This document shows positions 24,941 through 37,050 of a stretch of 64,000 bases of DNA, piece by piece (position 1 is the stretch's first letter; each line of letters begins with the position of its first letter). The translations under genes and the position numbers were made by a program. Under the pieces are notes generated by a model that was not told the DNA's origin, searched no databases, and saw nothing but the letters and a program-made list of their open reading frames with translations. The DNA is from Tamarix chinensis (taxonomy: Eukaryota; Streptophyta; Magnoliopsida; Caryophyllales; Tamaricaceae). The stretch is taken from NCBI GenBank assembly GCA_030549775.1, contig CM060173.1, positions 42,802,110 through 42,866,109 of the forward strand, in the 5' to 3' direction.

Positions 24941-25788
24941 GGTGAAGGTTGACACAAAACTCTTTTTACTACACACAATAGATTCCACAAATGTGTAGAT
25001 GTTAGAATTTGTTTTTCCTACAACCAAACAAGGAACAAAACTTTGCTAGTTCACAATCAAATTAATTTTCACTACTTGCACTTGATTAGGCACAAAGGAG
25101 AGGATGTAGCCACAAGAACACTGAATATATGCAGGGACACAAGGAATGGAAGTGATCTTCTATATATGGCCCAAAATTCAGCCACATAAAATCATAGAGT
25201 GCTGACTAATTTCTTCAACTCATGCACATCTTCAAGTTGAAGATTCGAACTTGTTGCTTTATAGAAGATGTAGAGAAGACACAAAGGGAGATTATAGAGT
25301 GGTTCTTTGAGAGAAAAACAAGAGGAAATGGCTTGAGTAGGCCAGGATACACGTTTGGTTCGGTCGTGTGCTGAGATGTACTCTAGGTCTCGGCCTTTTT
25401 TTGTTTCCTTTCCAGATTGATACACGAAATGGAAATGAAATTGGTGGATTAAAGTAAGATCATGCCCATATAGGGAGTAGAATTAAGAAGGAAAGAGGTG
25501 CCGGGGATGAACAAACTCACAACACACAAGGTAACACATAGAAGAAGTTGCGCCTGGAACTGCAACCTGGTCGAGGATTGATGCAAATTGCTGGGGAAAA
25601 TGCAACAAGATTGTTGCAAGATTTCAATAACTTCGAGCAATAACTTCAAGAGCAATTCAAGAAGATCATAAGGATGCAATAATTGAAAGAAAATATCAAG
25701 CTAACGTTGAGTTTTTGATGCAACAACACTACATACGATAACCTGTCTGCAGGGAAAAGTTTTGATCGATAGCTTCCAAACAGCCGAA

Positions 25789-25800
25789 GCTTTGATACCA
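25789..25800 (-). promoter_or_regulatory. Primer-binding site of element C, initiator-Met tRNA
   Basis: On the minus strand TGGTATCAAAGC lies 4 nt after the 5' LTR. The known plant PBS for tRNA-iMet is TGGTATCAGAGC, one base different. Its distance from the LTR confirms the LTR boundary. Confidence 0.88.
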
Positions 25801-25804
25801 AAAA

Positions 25805-27281
25805 TGATGCGAAATCAAAGTGGAGGGAAGGTTGGATTAAAGGCTATTGATTTGGAGATGTCAACCACAAAAATTAGTAGAAGAAATGAAGGTTTAATAT
25901 TGATTATAATCGAAGAAAATAGGTTGAAATGCAGGTGGTTGGATTAGTTGAATCAGGTTTCAAGATGTCGAAGGTTTTAGATCAATGGAGGAAGGATATT
26001 GTCCCGGTATTTTTCTTGCTAAAAAATGAGAGATAAACACAGGATTTGTTGGCTCAAGTTTGTGTTCATAATTCTGTATATTCATTCATTATTCATGCGT
26101 GTACTGATGCGTGTACGGTTAGAGTTTCGGACTTGGATGGAGTTTATAGGGAGTATTCGATGAGGATGGAGTATGGAGGTTGATGATGGGGATTCGAAGG
26201 GGTTGATGACGATGGAACACAAGGTAGAAGGATAAATTAATCTTTAAACCACACAGAAATAAAGATTAAGGTTTCAAGAACAAAACCGTTCACACAGATT
26301 CGGTTTTGTTTCGAGACTAATCCACATGGAATTCGAGTTTAAGCAATGCTTAAGGTTGTTCTTCTTATTCAAGTTGTGTCTTTCTACTCAGTTTCCTATG
26401 GTTTATATAGCCAAGGAACCGAGCATCTTCTCAAAAGATTACAAGCATATTCCCTCCCAAAAGTATTAATTCCCTTAAGACTAGTTAGTTAATAGTCAGT
26501 TACTAACTGACTAAAAGTAAATAACAATAACTAGTACTAGTACTTAAAAATAAACGTTACACTAGCTAACAAACGTTGACTAAAAGTAAATAACAATAAC
26601 TAGTACTTAAAAATAAATGTTACGCTAGCTAACAAACGTTGAATGAAGTCATGCACACCCCATATTCATGCACCTACTCTGAGTAGCGTAACCGTCTTCC
26701 TCAGTGTTATGTTCTGTGACTTTACTCCTGCATCATGTACAAATAGGTGTATATATAGGAAGAAATCAGCCGGTTGAACAAGCTCTTCCAGCCAATTCTT
26801 ACCCTTAATTCAAGCCCACTTAACTTGGTTGAATTAAGCCTATAGAAAACTTAATCCTAATCATAATATCATTGGCTAAATGATACTAATGATTAACATT
26901 ACAAATCCATACAACTAACTATGATACATACATGATATTATATCAAACCCTAAATTACATAAAATACACTTAGGGTTAGGGTTTACAACAAGTTAATACA
27001 ACTAATGAGAATCATCACCATTTCTTCTTATTGTAAAGTATCATCCTATGTATGCCATAGTCTTACATGCTTTGAATACTTGTACACTTTAAAGTGTATT
27101 AACATTTTCTTCTTGAAAATATATGACATACCTACAAGAACAACTTGAATGGTTTTCAACACCAAGCAGATATAAATTATCAAGAATATTTAATATGATA
27201 GGCTCGAACATTAAGAAAGCTAATTCTTCCTGACCTTGAGAATTAAGATGAATATGACAATCATTAGATGCTCTTGCATCA
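25805..27281 (-). repeat. 5' LTR of gypsy element C, with solo LTR H inside
   Basis: Starts TGATGCGAAATC and ends CTCTTGCATCA. Without element H and one target copy it is 841 bp, close to the 851-bp 3' LTR. The two LTRs differ at many scattered positions, so insertion of C was not recent; a count needs an alignment. Confidence 0.92.
26105..26735. mobile_element. 631-bp solo LTR H inside the 5' LTR of element C
   Basis: Starts TGATGCGTGTACGG and ends CTCCTGCATCA, with perfect TGTAC duplications at 26100-26104 and 26736-26740. The interrupted phrase GCGTGTACAAATAGGTG is whole in the other LTR (near 15391). It is not the same family as C despite similar ends. It holds a 69-bp tandem duplication, 26509-26577 and 26578-26640, built around CTAAAAGTAAATAACAATAA. 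Confidence 0.92.
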
Positions 27282-28879
27282 CAACACCTCTTTCCAACCT
27301 CCCATGCAACTTGTTGACACCAAAATCCCTTCCTTGCATCACAACATCCACCTAGTGTGTGGAGCTTACCCTTTTAGTGACCACCTTTCACACTCAATCC
27401 TTGGCTATATTATACCTTGGCATTGTGCCAACTTCCCTACATGAGAAGCTCATGTTGAACTTAACTTTTAGCGTGAGTTCTCAAGTTTTCCCGACTAATA
27501 ATTTTTTCCTGGGTTGGGTATTGTTCTCCTTAGTTATTTTGCTATATTTTCAATGTTATTATTAGTTGTTTAGTTGCAGGCATATGTATTTTTAGGTAGT
27601 ATTTAGGTAAAGAAGGAGATTATCAATGGAGGATAAAGTTGATGTGTTGTTAGTATTTTATGCTATTTTCTCTTGGGATTAGGCTATCCCATATATCATA
27701 CTAAATTGTAAAAAACATATGATAACATATAAGGGTTCCAATATATTAAGTTGTAATTATCATCCTAAGCATGTATTTTTATGTTGTATTATTTTCCTAA
27801 GTGTACTAGCATGAAATTATATGTCTTGGGTTTGTTACTTTATTTATAATGCTAAGTGTACAAAAATATGCAATAGTAGGTTAATGTTGTAAATTGATGA
27901 TGTATGAGGAGGTTGGTGTATAACGTGATAGGTTGAAAATGTTAGGTTTAGTTTTGCATGATTTATATTTGTTCACCCTAGGGGTAAAGTTATCTTTTAA
28001 GTACACCATGCCTATATTATTTTGACATGTAAGTCAAACATGCATAATATAATGTGAAGTTTGAAAGCATGTGATTTATGATGATTTAGATACACATGTT
28101 AGGATTTAATATGCTTATCCATGCACAGGGAAAAATAATTGATTTTCCATGTCTTATAATTTACATGCATGCTAAAGTGTTTTAAATTATTATATTTTAT
28201 CCTTTTCATGTTAAATTATTAATTAAAATAAAGTGGCATTTAAAATGGATAATATCATGGTAATTAGTGTTTTAAGGGTATTTTAATCATGTATGACCTA
28301 ATGTGCCTGTATGTGAATAATTAGGTATAGGATGGCCATAGTAGATTGTTAGTTTGACCTTAGTTTTGGCTTTGAATTTGATTCGATCATTGAGCTTATG
28401 GTTGACTTGGATAATTGGAGATAAGGAAAAATAGTCAAGTATAGGAATTAATTTTTTTATGTATTATGTGATATCCATGATCACCAAATAAAAATGATAA
28501 TATTTAAAGTGAAAGATCTTGAGATTAGGAATGATGACTCTTTAGGGGTAACTTCCCTAAAAACATGGTTTAACCCATGGTTTGGTTTGAATTAGATTTT
28601 GCTGGTGTGCCTTAGCATTCCAACCAAGCTTTATATTTTACTCTATTTATTTCTTTATACTTCTTAGAGGGTATGTATACATATGTATTATGTGTCCTTG
28701 TCAAGAGGGTATTATGCTTCCTTTATGTGCCAGTACATCTAGGGTACTTTAGAGTCTTTATGTTGATAGTATATAGGATAACGTGTTGCCATTTTATGTC
28801 AGTATGATTAAGTGACTTAGTATCACTATGTTGATATTATGTCCCATCGAGTAAATAAAATGGAAGTGATCATTATTTT

Positions 28880-29241
28880 TGTAATACCTTAATTTTTTTA
28901 ATCTAACCTTAATTTCAAGTGAATAATATCCTAACCTTCTTCTTAATCCTTTAATATTAATTTTAAATATAATTATAATCCTTAACTCCTTTTTTTTCTT
29001 TTTTCTTCTTTCCCTTCTATGTTACCCCTATATCTCACCCAATTGAGACTATTCGGCTTAGTTACCCAAACCAATATTTCTAACTTTAACCAAACTCTCA
29101 CTCCATCATCATTACCACACATTCTTTTGTGATTTTTATGCTCCCATCCCCATTTGTTCTTTCTTTATTTTCTATTTCCTAGTTCCATCACTTGACATCA
29201 CTTCCTAATTTTTGCCACACCATTTTTTCTCACACAATAGA

Positions 29242-29273
<32 letters not shown>

Positions 29274-31176
29274 CTCTTTCTCTCTCTCTCTCTCTTATAG
29301 TCATTTATTTCAAGACACCATAAATCCTTATTTATTCTATAAGATCTACCCCAAATTATTGGCCTTTATCCCTATCACTTTCCTGCCACTCTTCATCTAG
29401 GCATCATTGTCCTCATCCTTTTTCACTCATAAAGCTAAAACCCTCCAAAAATCTTCCATCTCCTCTCTATTGTTTATTGTTCATCTATTGCAACCACCAC
29501 CACCATTTTTGGCTCAATCGCCCAACCTGACCCCCTAAATTGTTGTGCCATTTTCCTTCGTCTAAGTCAAGCTGGATCCCCCCCTTTGATCTTGTCTAGT
29601 CTTGCCAAGTGAGTGAACTCACCGAGATAATTGTTTCCCCTCATTCTCGGTTATCTTCTTAAGCAAGTCACTTTATTTTTCCTTGCTCCTGAGCATTCTT
29701 GTTTACTCTCCTTTGGCTCTTACCTAATTGTGTTTCTTATCCTAAATAATTACTCTCCTCTTATTCCTTGGTCAACCCTACTTTCTCACCCTTAGTCTCA
29801 GCTAATTATGCCCCTTGTTGAGCGTACTGATTCTTTTTTTTGTCCTTCTTAGCTAGTCATCTTGATCTCTTTCCCTCCCCCTTTCTTTTTATTCCTACAT
29901 TTTCATTCCTTGATCGACCTTTCTATGTTCTAAATGTTTGTTTTTGTTGGCCTTAGGTAGTTTCCTAGTGTCCTTGGAGGAATAGGCTTAGAGTCTTTCA
30001 CTTGCTCAGAGACCGATGTAGTAAGGATACATGTCATGATTTAGGAATTTTGATGCTATGTGAATTATAAGTAATATCATGCTAGAATTGTAACATTTCA
30101 TGAATCATTTTGTTGATGTTACATCATGATCTTGTTGTATTATATTACGGAAATATGAATATTACGCTGATGTATGAGCTTATGTGTTATTGTTTGGGTA
30201 AGTGGTCTCATAACTTGAGCATGTCATGATCTATTATATGATTTGGGTTATGAAGAGTGGATTATAATTATGGCATTAAAAGTCTGTATGACATTAATGA
30301 GAGTGCCAACATATAATAAGGCATTAATATTTAAAGTGGAATATTATGTGAATTAGGATCGATTGTACTTTTTACCTTTCCACAAAATATAATAGTGGCT
30401 AGGAGTATTATTCCCTAAAAGGGATTTATGGCTATATCTGTCCATCAAATATAATAGTGGTTCCCTGGTGCATCTTTCCCTTGAAGAGTCATTAATACGA
30501 TTCCATCAATTATGAATAGTAGGGTACTTGACTCCAAGTGATTAAAGAAATGGAAATGTATAATTTACTGAATTGGAGACTTATTTTTAGTTACTTTCTT
30601 GGATCATTCCATATTTTGATTACTTTTCTAGTCTAGTCCTTTACTTTAACTTTATATGTTATGCATTCCCTTACTTATGGCTGTATTGTTACCTTACTCA
30701 ATACACAAGTATTGACTATCCTTTTTATTGGTGCTACCTATTCCCATGAGCAAATGCCCCGGGTTTTTGATGCATAGGTTGCTAAGGATTGCATTGATGA
30801 TTTTGTTGCTTATGATACAATTCCTATGGAGGAGTGATTTTATCTCTTGGGGTATGGATGTAAAGTAAATTTTATTCGATAGCTATTTTTTTATGTATAT
30901 ACCTTTTGGATACCTAGATCCATTGGATCCCTTTTTGTTGTATTTTTTTTGATATTGTATTTAGAGTTTAGTTTCTAAAATCTTATCTAAACTTTATGGA
31001 AATATATCTCATTCTTTGCCTATCTTATTTTATGCTGTAAATTTTTTACCTTGTATTTGATGTGAGGATAGTACAGTAAGCCAAACTTATTTTGAATACA
31101 ACAGTAATACCTTATTATTTAAATTTTACACTATTATGAAACAAAAATTTTCAGTAGTAAATTTTAAGGTGTTATA
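28880..31176 (-). mobile_element. LTR-like element D (minus strand, about 2.3 kb)
   Basis: Left end TGTAATACCTTAATTT, right end AAGGTGTTATA, read on the minus strand as TATAACACCTT followed by AAAATTTACTACTGAAAATT, which closely matches the start of element K at 54995. Flanks ATTTT and GTTTT differ by one base. The box TACTCAATAC (30695-30704) lies about 475 bp from the start and the GGGAATGAG block is reversed near 30750. The 3' half is pyrimidine-rich on the plus strand. No coding capacity. Confidence 0.75.
29243..29296 (+). repeat. (CA)n-(CT)n compound microsatellite
   Basis: About 15 CA units followed by a CT-rich stretch with about eight CT units, in element D. Confidence 0.95.
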
Positions 31177-31644
31177 GTTTTGTCTATTGAAATTAAATTA
31201 GATTGGTGCATCAATAGTTGCCTTCGTACCCAATTTGTGGTGTTATATAATTTGTTAGGATGGTTGGCTAAGATTTATAATATGTAATATGATTGTTATG
31301 GAAATGATTATGAATAGTTCAGTATCTTCCCTTCGTGTAACACTCTTCATGGTTTAGGTTATTGAGCTTCGTATTATGGTTTAAGTACAATGGTATATTG
31401 AGCTTGTGACCTATGTGATAATTATTCATCTATAATTTTATCCTATCTTATTATTGCATGTATGATTTGATATTTCACACCATGTCTTCTTGTAATACAT
31501 TCTATGTGCTCTATGTGACCTTTGCATGCTTAACACTACTTAGTAGATTAATTAGTATCTTTATACTAATTGGTTCCATTTCTTGGTCCCTTTCTTATTT
31601 AACGAGTAGTTGTTTCTCTATAGGATCATTTATGAGTTTAGCAT

Positions 31645-34600
31645 TGTAACATCCTCATTTTTTTCACTTAAAATTTTGTTTTACGAAAGCATAAATTACC
31701 AAATTTCTGGGTGTTACCGCCGTACTTAGCATAGGTCCGCTACCTTTAACTATGTTATGCCAAATGCTAAGGGTAAAAAACCATAACAAAGGTAAATAAG
31801 TGGAAATATTGATGAATATTATCAACACAACAAGATAACTAAAATATAACAAGGGACATAATATTCCAAAGGAAAAACCAATCATAACCAAAAACTAGTA
31901 TCCGTAGGTATGCCACCGGTTTGTCCTAATTCTTAGACCTAAAGGCCCACTTCGAAAATGAAAATTCTTCCCAAGGACTCCACTTATCCTTCCTTCTATC
32001 ATATGCTTCATGCCACTCCATGACCCTCATGTAGTCATCTATGAAAGTAGTACTAGTATGAATTCCTCGTACTGAGTAAATCACAATACTTCATAAGAAG
32101 TAGCCTGCCCACATTTCATATAGTCACATAGAATTTTAAAAGCATAGTTAAACACACATCATCTATCATAACCACATACAATAATATATAAACATCTAAT
32201 ATCAAGCTCAACAATAAAACATGCTAGTTCACTTCTCATCATTTCAAGTTATAATATACATATTTGATTTCTCAAGTAAATTCTAAAAAAATGGGTAGGG
32301 TATTGAGGCGACTATTGAATCAACATGTCCACTTTTAAATACCAAGGTAGGGCACTAAGGTAGCTACCAAACCATAAAATCCAAATCAATTCTGAAAGCC
32401 AAGATAGGGTACTAAGGAAACTATTGAACCAACAATACAAATTATTTTCAAATACCAAGGTAAGGCACTAAGGAAACCACCAAACCAAAAACCAAAACAA
32501 TACCAAGGTAGGGTACTGAGGCAACTACCAAATCGACAACCCCATTCTTTTAATTTTCTTACTTGAGGGGGGATACAATTAACCTAGGATCACTAAGTTA
32601 CACCTAGTCATATTGGCACCTGAAGGCGGCATAATATCCTTAATCTGAAACCTGGGGACACAACTGTATGCCTGGTCATACCGGCTCACAAAGGCTACAT
32701 AGTATCCTCCAAAATTGGTCACCTATACCTTAATTATTGATACCCCTTATAGGACCCATATGTCACTTATAGGGTAGAGTAGGGCCTTACTAAGGCACAT
32801 CGACACACCATCAAACCAAAACAAATGAGGACAACACCTCACCTCTAGGGTAGATAATCTTAAAGAGAAAACTATTCCCAACTTGAGGTCTTTAACTTTA
32901 AGTATTAATATTTTAAGAGGTGATCACATATGTCACGTAATATAAAACAATTTCCATTTCCGCACTTAACCAATTTTCATTTTATTTTCAATTATAAAGG
33001 TTAAACCTAAGGTCATTAGTCTATACCAAGACAAGTCAATACTAGGTAAACCTATCAAAATTCTAATACCATCCTATCATCCAATTATTCATAAAAGATA
33101 CATTAGGTAGGTCAAAATTACCAAAATGGCCTTTAAAACCCTAGTTAGCCATTTTATTCATTTTCATACCAAAAATTATTATTGTGAGAGATGTTTCATT
33201 AAAAGGGTAAAATAAAACATTTCACATTATATTAGCACATATATGATCTTTGCATTTTGGCTATTAACTATATTTTCTACTTTTCATGCATTTAGTGGGT
33301 TGCACCTACAAAATCCTAGCCATGTAACTCCCACGTATCACATTTTCCATGTAGTATGTACATACATATTTAAAACATAAGAAAACATTTAAATAGGAAA
33401 ATTATCATTGCAATATAGGTAGGGGAATATCTATAACCTTAGGTCATGCAAATAGAATTGATCATAAACTAACCCTAATCATGCGTATATGCCTCTATGA
33501 AAATCATTGTAACCATAACTATCATGCATTAGCAATCATGAAGCATTTACCATATAATTTAGATTATATCTTGACAATACTGAAAATCCTAACAAAAACC
33601 TAGAAGCACAGACGTAAATTATAGCATGATTCAAGGTCTAAAAAATCTTAGCATGCTCACACATAAATCATATCATCTTATAAGTGTTTGGATTTACCTA
33701 GGTCATAATGAATTACCTAGGTCACACACCTAAATCCAAGCTTACACAAAAATTCTTCTCCAAGGTCATAATGAATTACCTAGGAATTCAATACCCAAAC
33801 ACATATGTATTAGCTTTTGATATTACACAATAATAATCCCAAAATTACTAAAATAAGTCAAGGATTATTAACTAGTTGACACAAATCTAGGGAAGCTAAA
33901 CAAAAATCAAAAAACCAAAAGGAGAAGGATTGGTGGATGTTATTGAGGGGGAGAGGGGGAAATGATAGATTTGGCTAAAGATTGGGGGTGTGTCTTCGAC
34001 AGGAATGGTTAGTGCTAGGGGAGAAAGGGAAGCAAAGGTGTAGCAAGGGGAGGAGGAACATGTGGCACAAAAGGCCGAAGGTGGAGGGAGGGGCTTCGAT
34101 GGATAATGGTGCAACAAGAAAAGGGGGAGCTTTGGAAAAGTTGGCTGAAGGTAAATGGGTGGAGCTTTGGTGAGTTTGGCCAAAGGAGATGGGAGTGGAA
34201 TGGTAGGGGTGGCTGGTGGTATCGTGGTGGTTTTGGTAGGAACAACTGAAGCTAAAGAGAGAAGTTTGGATGAGGGATATGGGTTTACTTTTGTGAGGTT
34301 GTGCTTGTCGTTGGGGTGCACTTGGTAGGAGTAGTCGGTGTAGAGGGTGAGAGACTAGTGGAAAGAAAAAGAGAATAGTGGTGGAGTGTGTTGTGGTGAA
34401 AATAGTAGGTGGAAAGGGAATATATGCCAGTGGAGAAATGGGGAGGGTTTACTTGTCTGAGGGAGCTTAGGAGGAGGAGGGAATGATGCAGGTTTGTAGA
34501 GAGTTAAGGCACAACACAAAAAGGAGAGGATAATGGATTAAGAATATGATGGATTGTAGGGAGATTTAGAAAAAATAAGGAGAGGAAAATGTGGGGGAAG

Positions 34601-35009
34601 GGGGGGAGGTATGGTGCAGGTGTGTTGTAGGATGATAACTCGCAGGAGTAGGGTGTGCCAGGTAGAGAGAGTAGGGTGAAGTATGAAAAATTTAGCATTT
34701 ATTTGGGGATAGGTTAGGGTAATTTATAGATGAAGTATTAGGCTAAAATATCTTGGTAAAATTATCAGGCTATCGGAATTAGGATTTATTTGATGAAGTA
34801 GATACTGGCTGTAATCCATCCTAGGTTTAAAATTTTAATACGCATTCTCTAGCAAATTTTAACCTAATTAAATTTTATATCTAATGAGTCCTAATAATAA
34901 TATACATATAAATAATATATTTATTACCAAATATCCTAAGATAGTTATTACAAACAATACATATAATTATCAATTTATAATTAGGGTTTCTAGAAATAGG
35001 GTATTATAA
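31645..35009 (+). mobile_element. LTR-like element E (3.4 kb)
   Basis: Starts TGTAACATCCTCATT and ends GGGTATTATA, with perfect AGCAT duplications (31640-31644 and 35010-35014). The final TA in place of CA fits a C-to-T change. Internal order: GGGTGTTACCGCCGTACTTA near 31709, GTACTGAGTA at 32069-32078, a tandem module with TACCAAGGTAGGG at about 32285-32545, purine/G-rich part 33900-34690, then AT-rich tail. No coding capacity. Confidence 0.9.
32285..32545 (+). repeat. Short tandem module in element E
   Basis: Five degenerate copies of the type AAGGTAGGGTACTAAGG plus CAACTACCAAACC, spaced about 45-65 bp. The place corresponds to the CCACTATTATAGCCGGTGG modules in G, K and L. Confidence 0.75.
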
Positions 35010-35322
35010 GCATGTTGGCTAATATTTTTGGGGTTGAGAGTTAGAATTATTCTGTGTCCCCTTTCGAATCTCTTGATCCGAATATCCTTAGACTCTTTTG
35101 TCCCTTTTGTTTTTTTTCTCTCTCAAGGGTTGTAACTCTTTTGACCTTTATTCTTAATTTAAAATGATCAACATTTTAACCTTAAGACTTAGTGTAATAA
35201 TGGTAGAACAAACCAAATTTATACTCATTGTGGCGAAACACCTTGAGTTTTTAATATTTTAGCTCCCACAACTAACTCTTTTAAATGAAATTTTTAAGTG
35301 CTAAAAAATGTGGTGTTACACC

Positions 35323-37050
35323 ATGGTTCCATCACTTAACCATATTTTAATTATCATTAGATGACAGTTATAATCAAATTTAGACGCCAAACTCAATTCA
35401 TATAACTCATACATTAATTTGATAGCTAAAGAAGGTTAGTGTTTATGGTTAAGGTTTAAAAAAGGTTAACACTAAGTTAATTCTTTCTAAAGGCCATATT
35501 GCATTTACATAAAGAATTTAAGGTCATCCATATTCATATGATTCAAAAATTTAATATCAAAATATAGGCCCTTAGACATTCACTTCAAACTATGGTGTGA
35601 GTCAATTTATTTAGTTTTAAAGGAGGTAAATGGACTTTTTAAAGCTTAAGGACAAATTACATGGAGATAAACTAAAGGTAAACCTATACACCATTTATTT
35701 ATCCAATAGTTTATTATATTTTTTTTTTCTAAGAAGAAGGATACAAAATGCCACATTAACATAATTTCCCCTCACTTTAACCCATATATGGATATTGGTA
35801 AAGGTCGAGGTCAAGGACTAAGGCTATGGTTAGACTAAGTAAAACATTCAAGGTGAGGTGGTCAAAATGCTCCCAAAAAACATTTAAGTAATAGGGTATT
35901 AGCCGCACAAATATAAGATAACGAATTAGGTCCTAACCAAGGTAATATTAGAAAAATAAGGTGATCAATCAATTGAATATGTACATCCATTAATCTGCTA
36001 AAAAATGCCAAATCAATATACTGATGGTGCATATGAGTCAATTGTTCAACAATGAAATCATATATTAGAAAATAAGCATAAAAAATAGACCAAAGGTAAG
36101 AATTAGTTGACTTATTAGAGAAAGCACCATTGGTAGACTGAAGATGTACATCGGTCGATAAAGACACCTAGGACACATCGATGATATCCCACATCTGTCC
36201 ATCAACAATACTTAAATCCCAAATAAAAAATAAACTTAATATACACAATCCAAATCATTTAACACAAAAATCCATGATTACTCATGCATTCCAACAACTC
36301 CAAATTGAATTCCTAAAATTCTTAGATCTCTAATCATAGTTGGAAATTCTTCAAACAACAAGAATCATGCTCATATATCAACAATCACAATAAAAGCTTG
36401 AAATCTCCTATGACATTCTTTTTGATACAAGATAATGATGAAAAAAGTTGTGCTTTATGATACACAATCCATAAGTCACTAAAATTCTTAGAAGCTAATT
36501 CCCTTCATAAATTCAACCAAACCCTTGAGATTAAACACACACTTGTCCCTATAAGAACCTAGCTCATCATACATATTCATCTATTAACCCACACAAGGAA
36601 AAAAATCCTATTTTAACACAGACAACTCATACTCTTATTAAATTTCAAGGTAACACCATATTATGCATACCATTTACTACACAACAGAGAAAACAATGGT
36701 TTACCTCAAGCTAGATTTAGCAATAATCATAAAATAAGAGATAGAAGAGCCGCCCTCTAGCTTGAAAATCAACACCTTTAAGCTTTTATTGGATATCTTT
36801 ACCAAAACCCAAGGATAAACATATTAAAAATTCAAAAAAAAAACTAAAAAAAATGACTTAAAAGGTTAGAGAACATCTGAAAGGGACTGACATTTTCAAA
36901 AATAATGAAAAACCAAGGTAAGGTTTGCCCTTTTCCAATATTTAACTCACCCTTGCTTATGAGAGAAAAAGAGATGTTTAGAAAAAGGATTAGAAGAGCA
37001 AGGAATGGAAAGAAATAGATTAAAAATGAAGAGGAAAAAATAGAGAAGGT
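35323..37050 (+). other. Middle part of element A; no gene
   Basis: AT-rich with many short A-rich words; the end (36840-37050) turns purine-rich, as in the 3' half of related copies. It is assigned to element A because element F enters it at 37051 and the related tail resumes at 40142. No coding signal. Confidence 0.4.

Larger units (their letters stand above)
15088..27281 (-). mobile_element. Ty3/gypsy retrotransposon C with two LTRs, decayed and carrying two nested insertions
   Basis: The order on the minus strand is 5' LTR (25805-27281), primer-binding site, gag, protease, reverse transcriptase, RNase H, integrase, purine tract, 3' LTR (15088-15938): the Ty3/gypsy order. LTR ends are TGATG...CATCA. 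Flanks CAAGA (15083-15087) and CAACA (27282-27286) differ by one base, as expected for an old 5-bp target duplication. The coding region has several frameshifts and stops and lacks catalytic residues. Without elements G and H it is about 6.9 kb. Protein features resemble the chromovirus side of Ty3/gypsy (Reina/CRM-like phrases), but no chromodomain was seen and the lineage is not settled. Confidence 0.95.
14120..35322 (-). mobile_element. LTR-like element B (minus strand), split by elements C, D and E
   Basis: The 5' end on the minus strand is at 35322 (GTGGTGTTACA on the plus strand). The head 35010-35322 continues at 31177-31644, where TACTTAGTA (about 31536-31545) lies at the expected distance, about 410 bp from the start once element E is removed. 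The rest is 27282-28879 and about 14120-15087, where the plus strand becomes pyrimidine-rich and then AT-rich, as expected for the reversed 3' half of this family. Total without insertions is about 3.4 kb. The left end TGTACTACTC at 14120 and flanks CTAGG/CCATG (three of five alike) are tentative. Confidence 0.5.

Noticed and set aside
24536..25027. Gag start at 25027 (the longest open frame) rather than 24940.
   Set aside because: The extra N-terminal residues do not look like Gag, while the Met at 24940 begins the MASEEVRALV head in a good start context.
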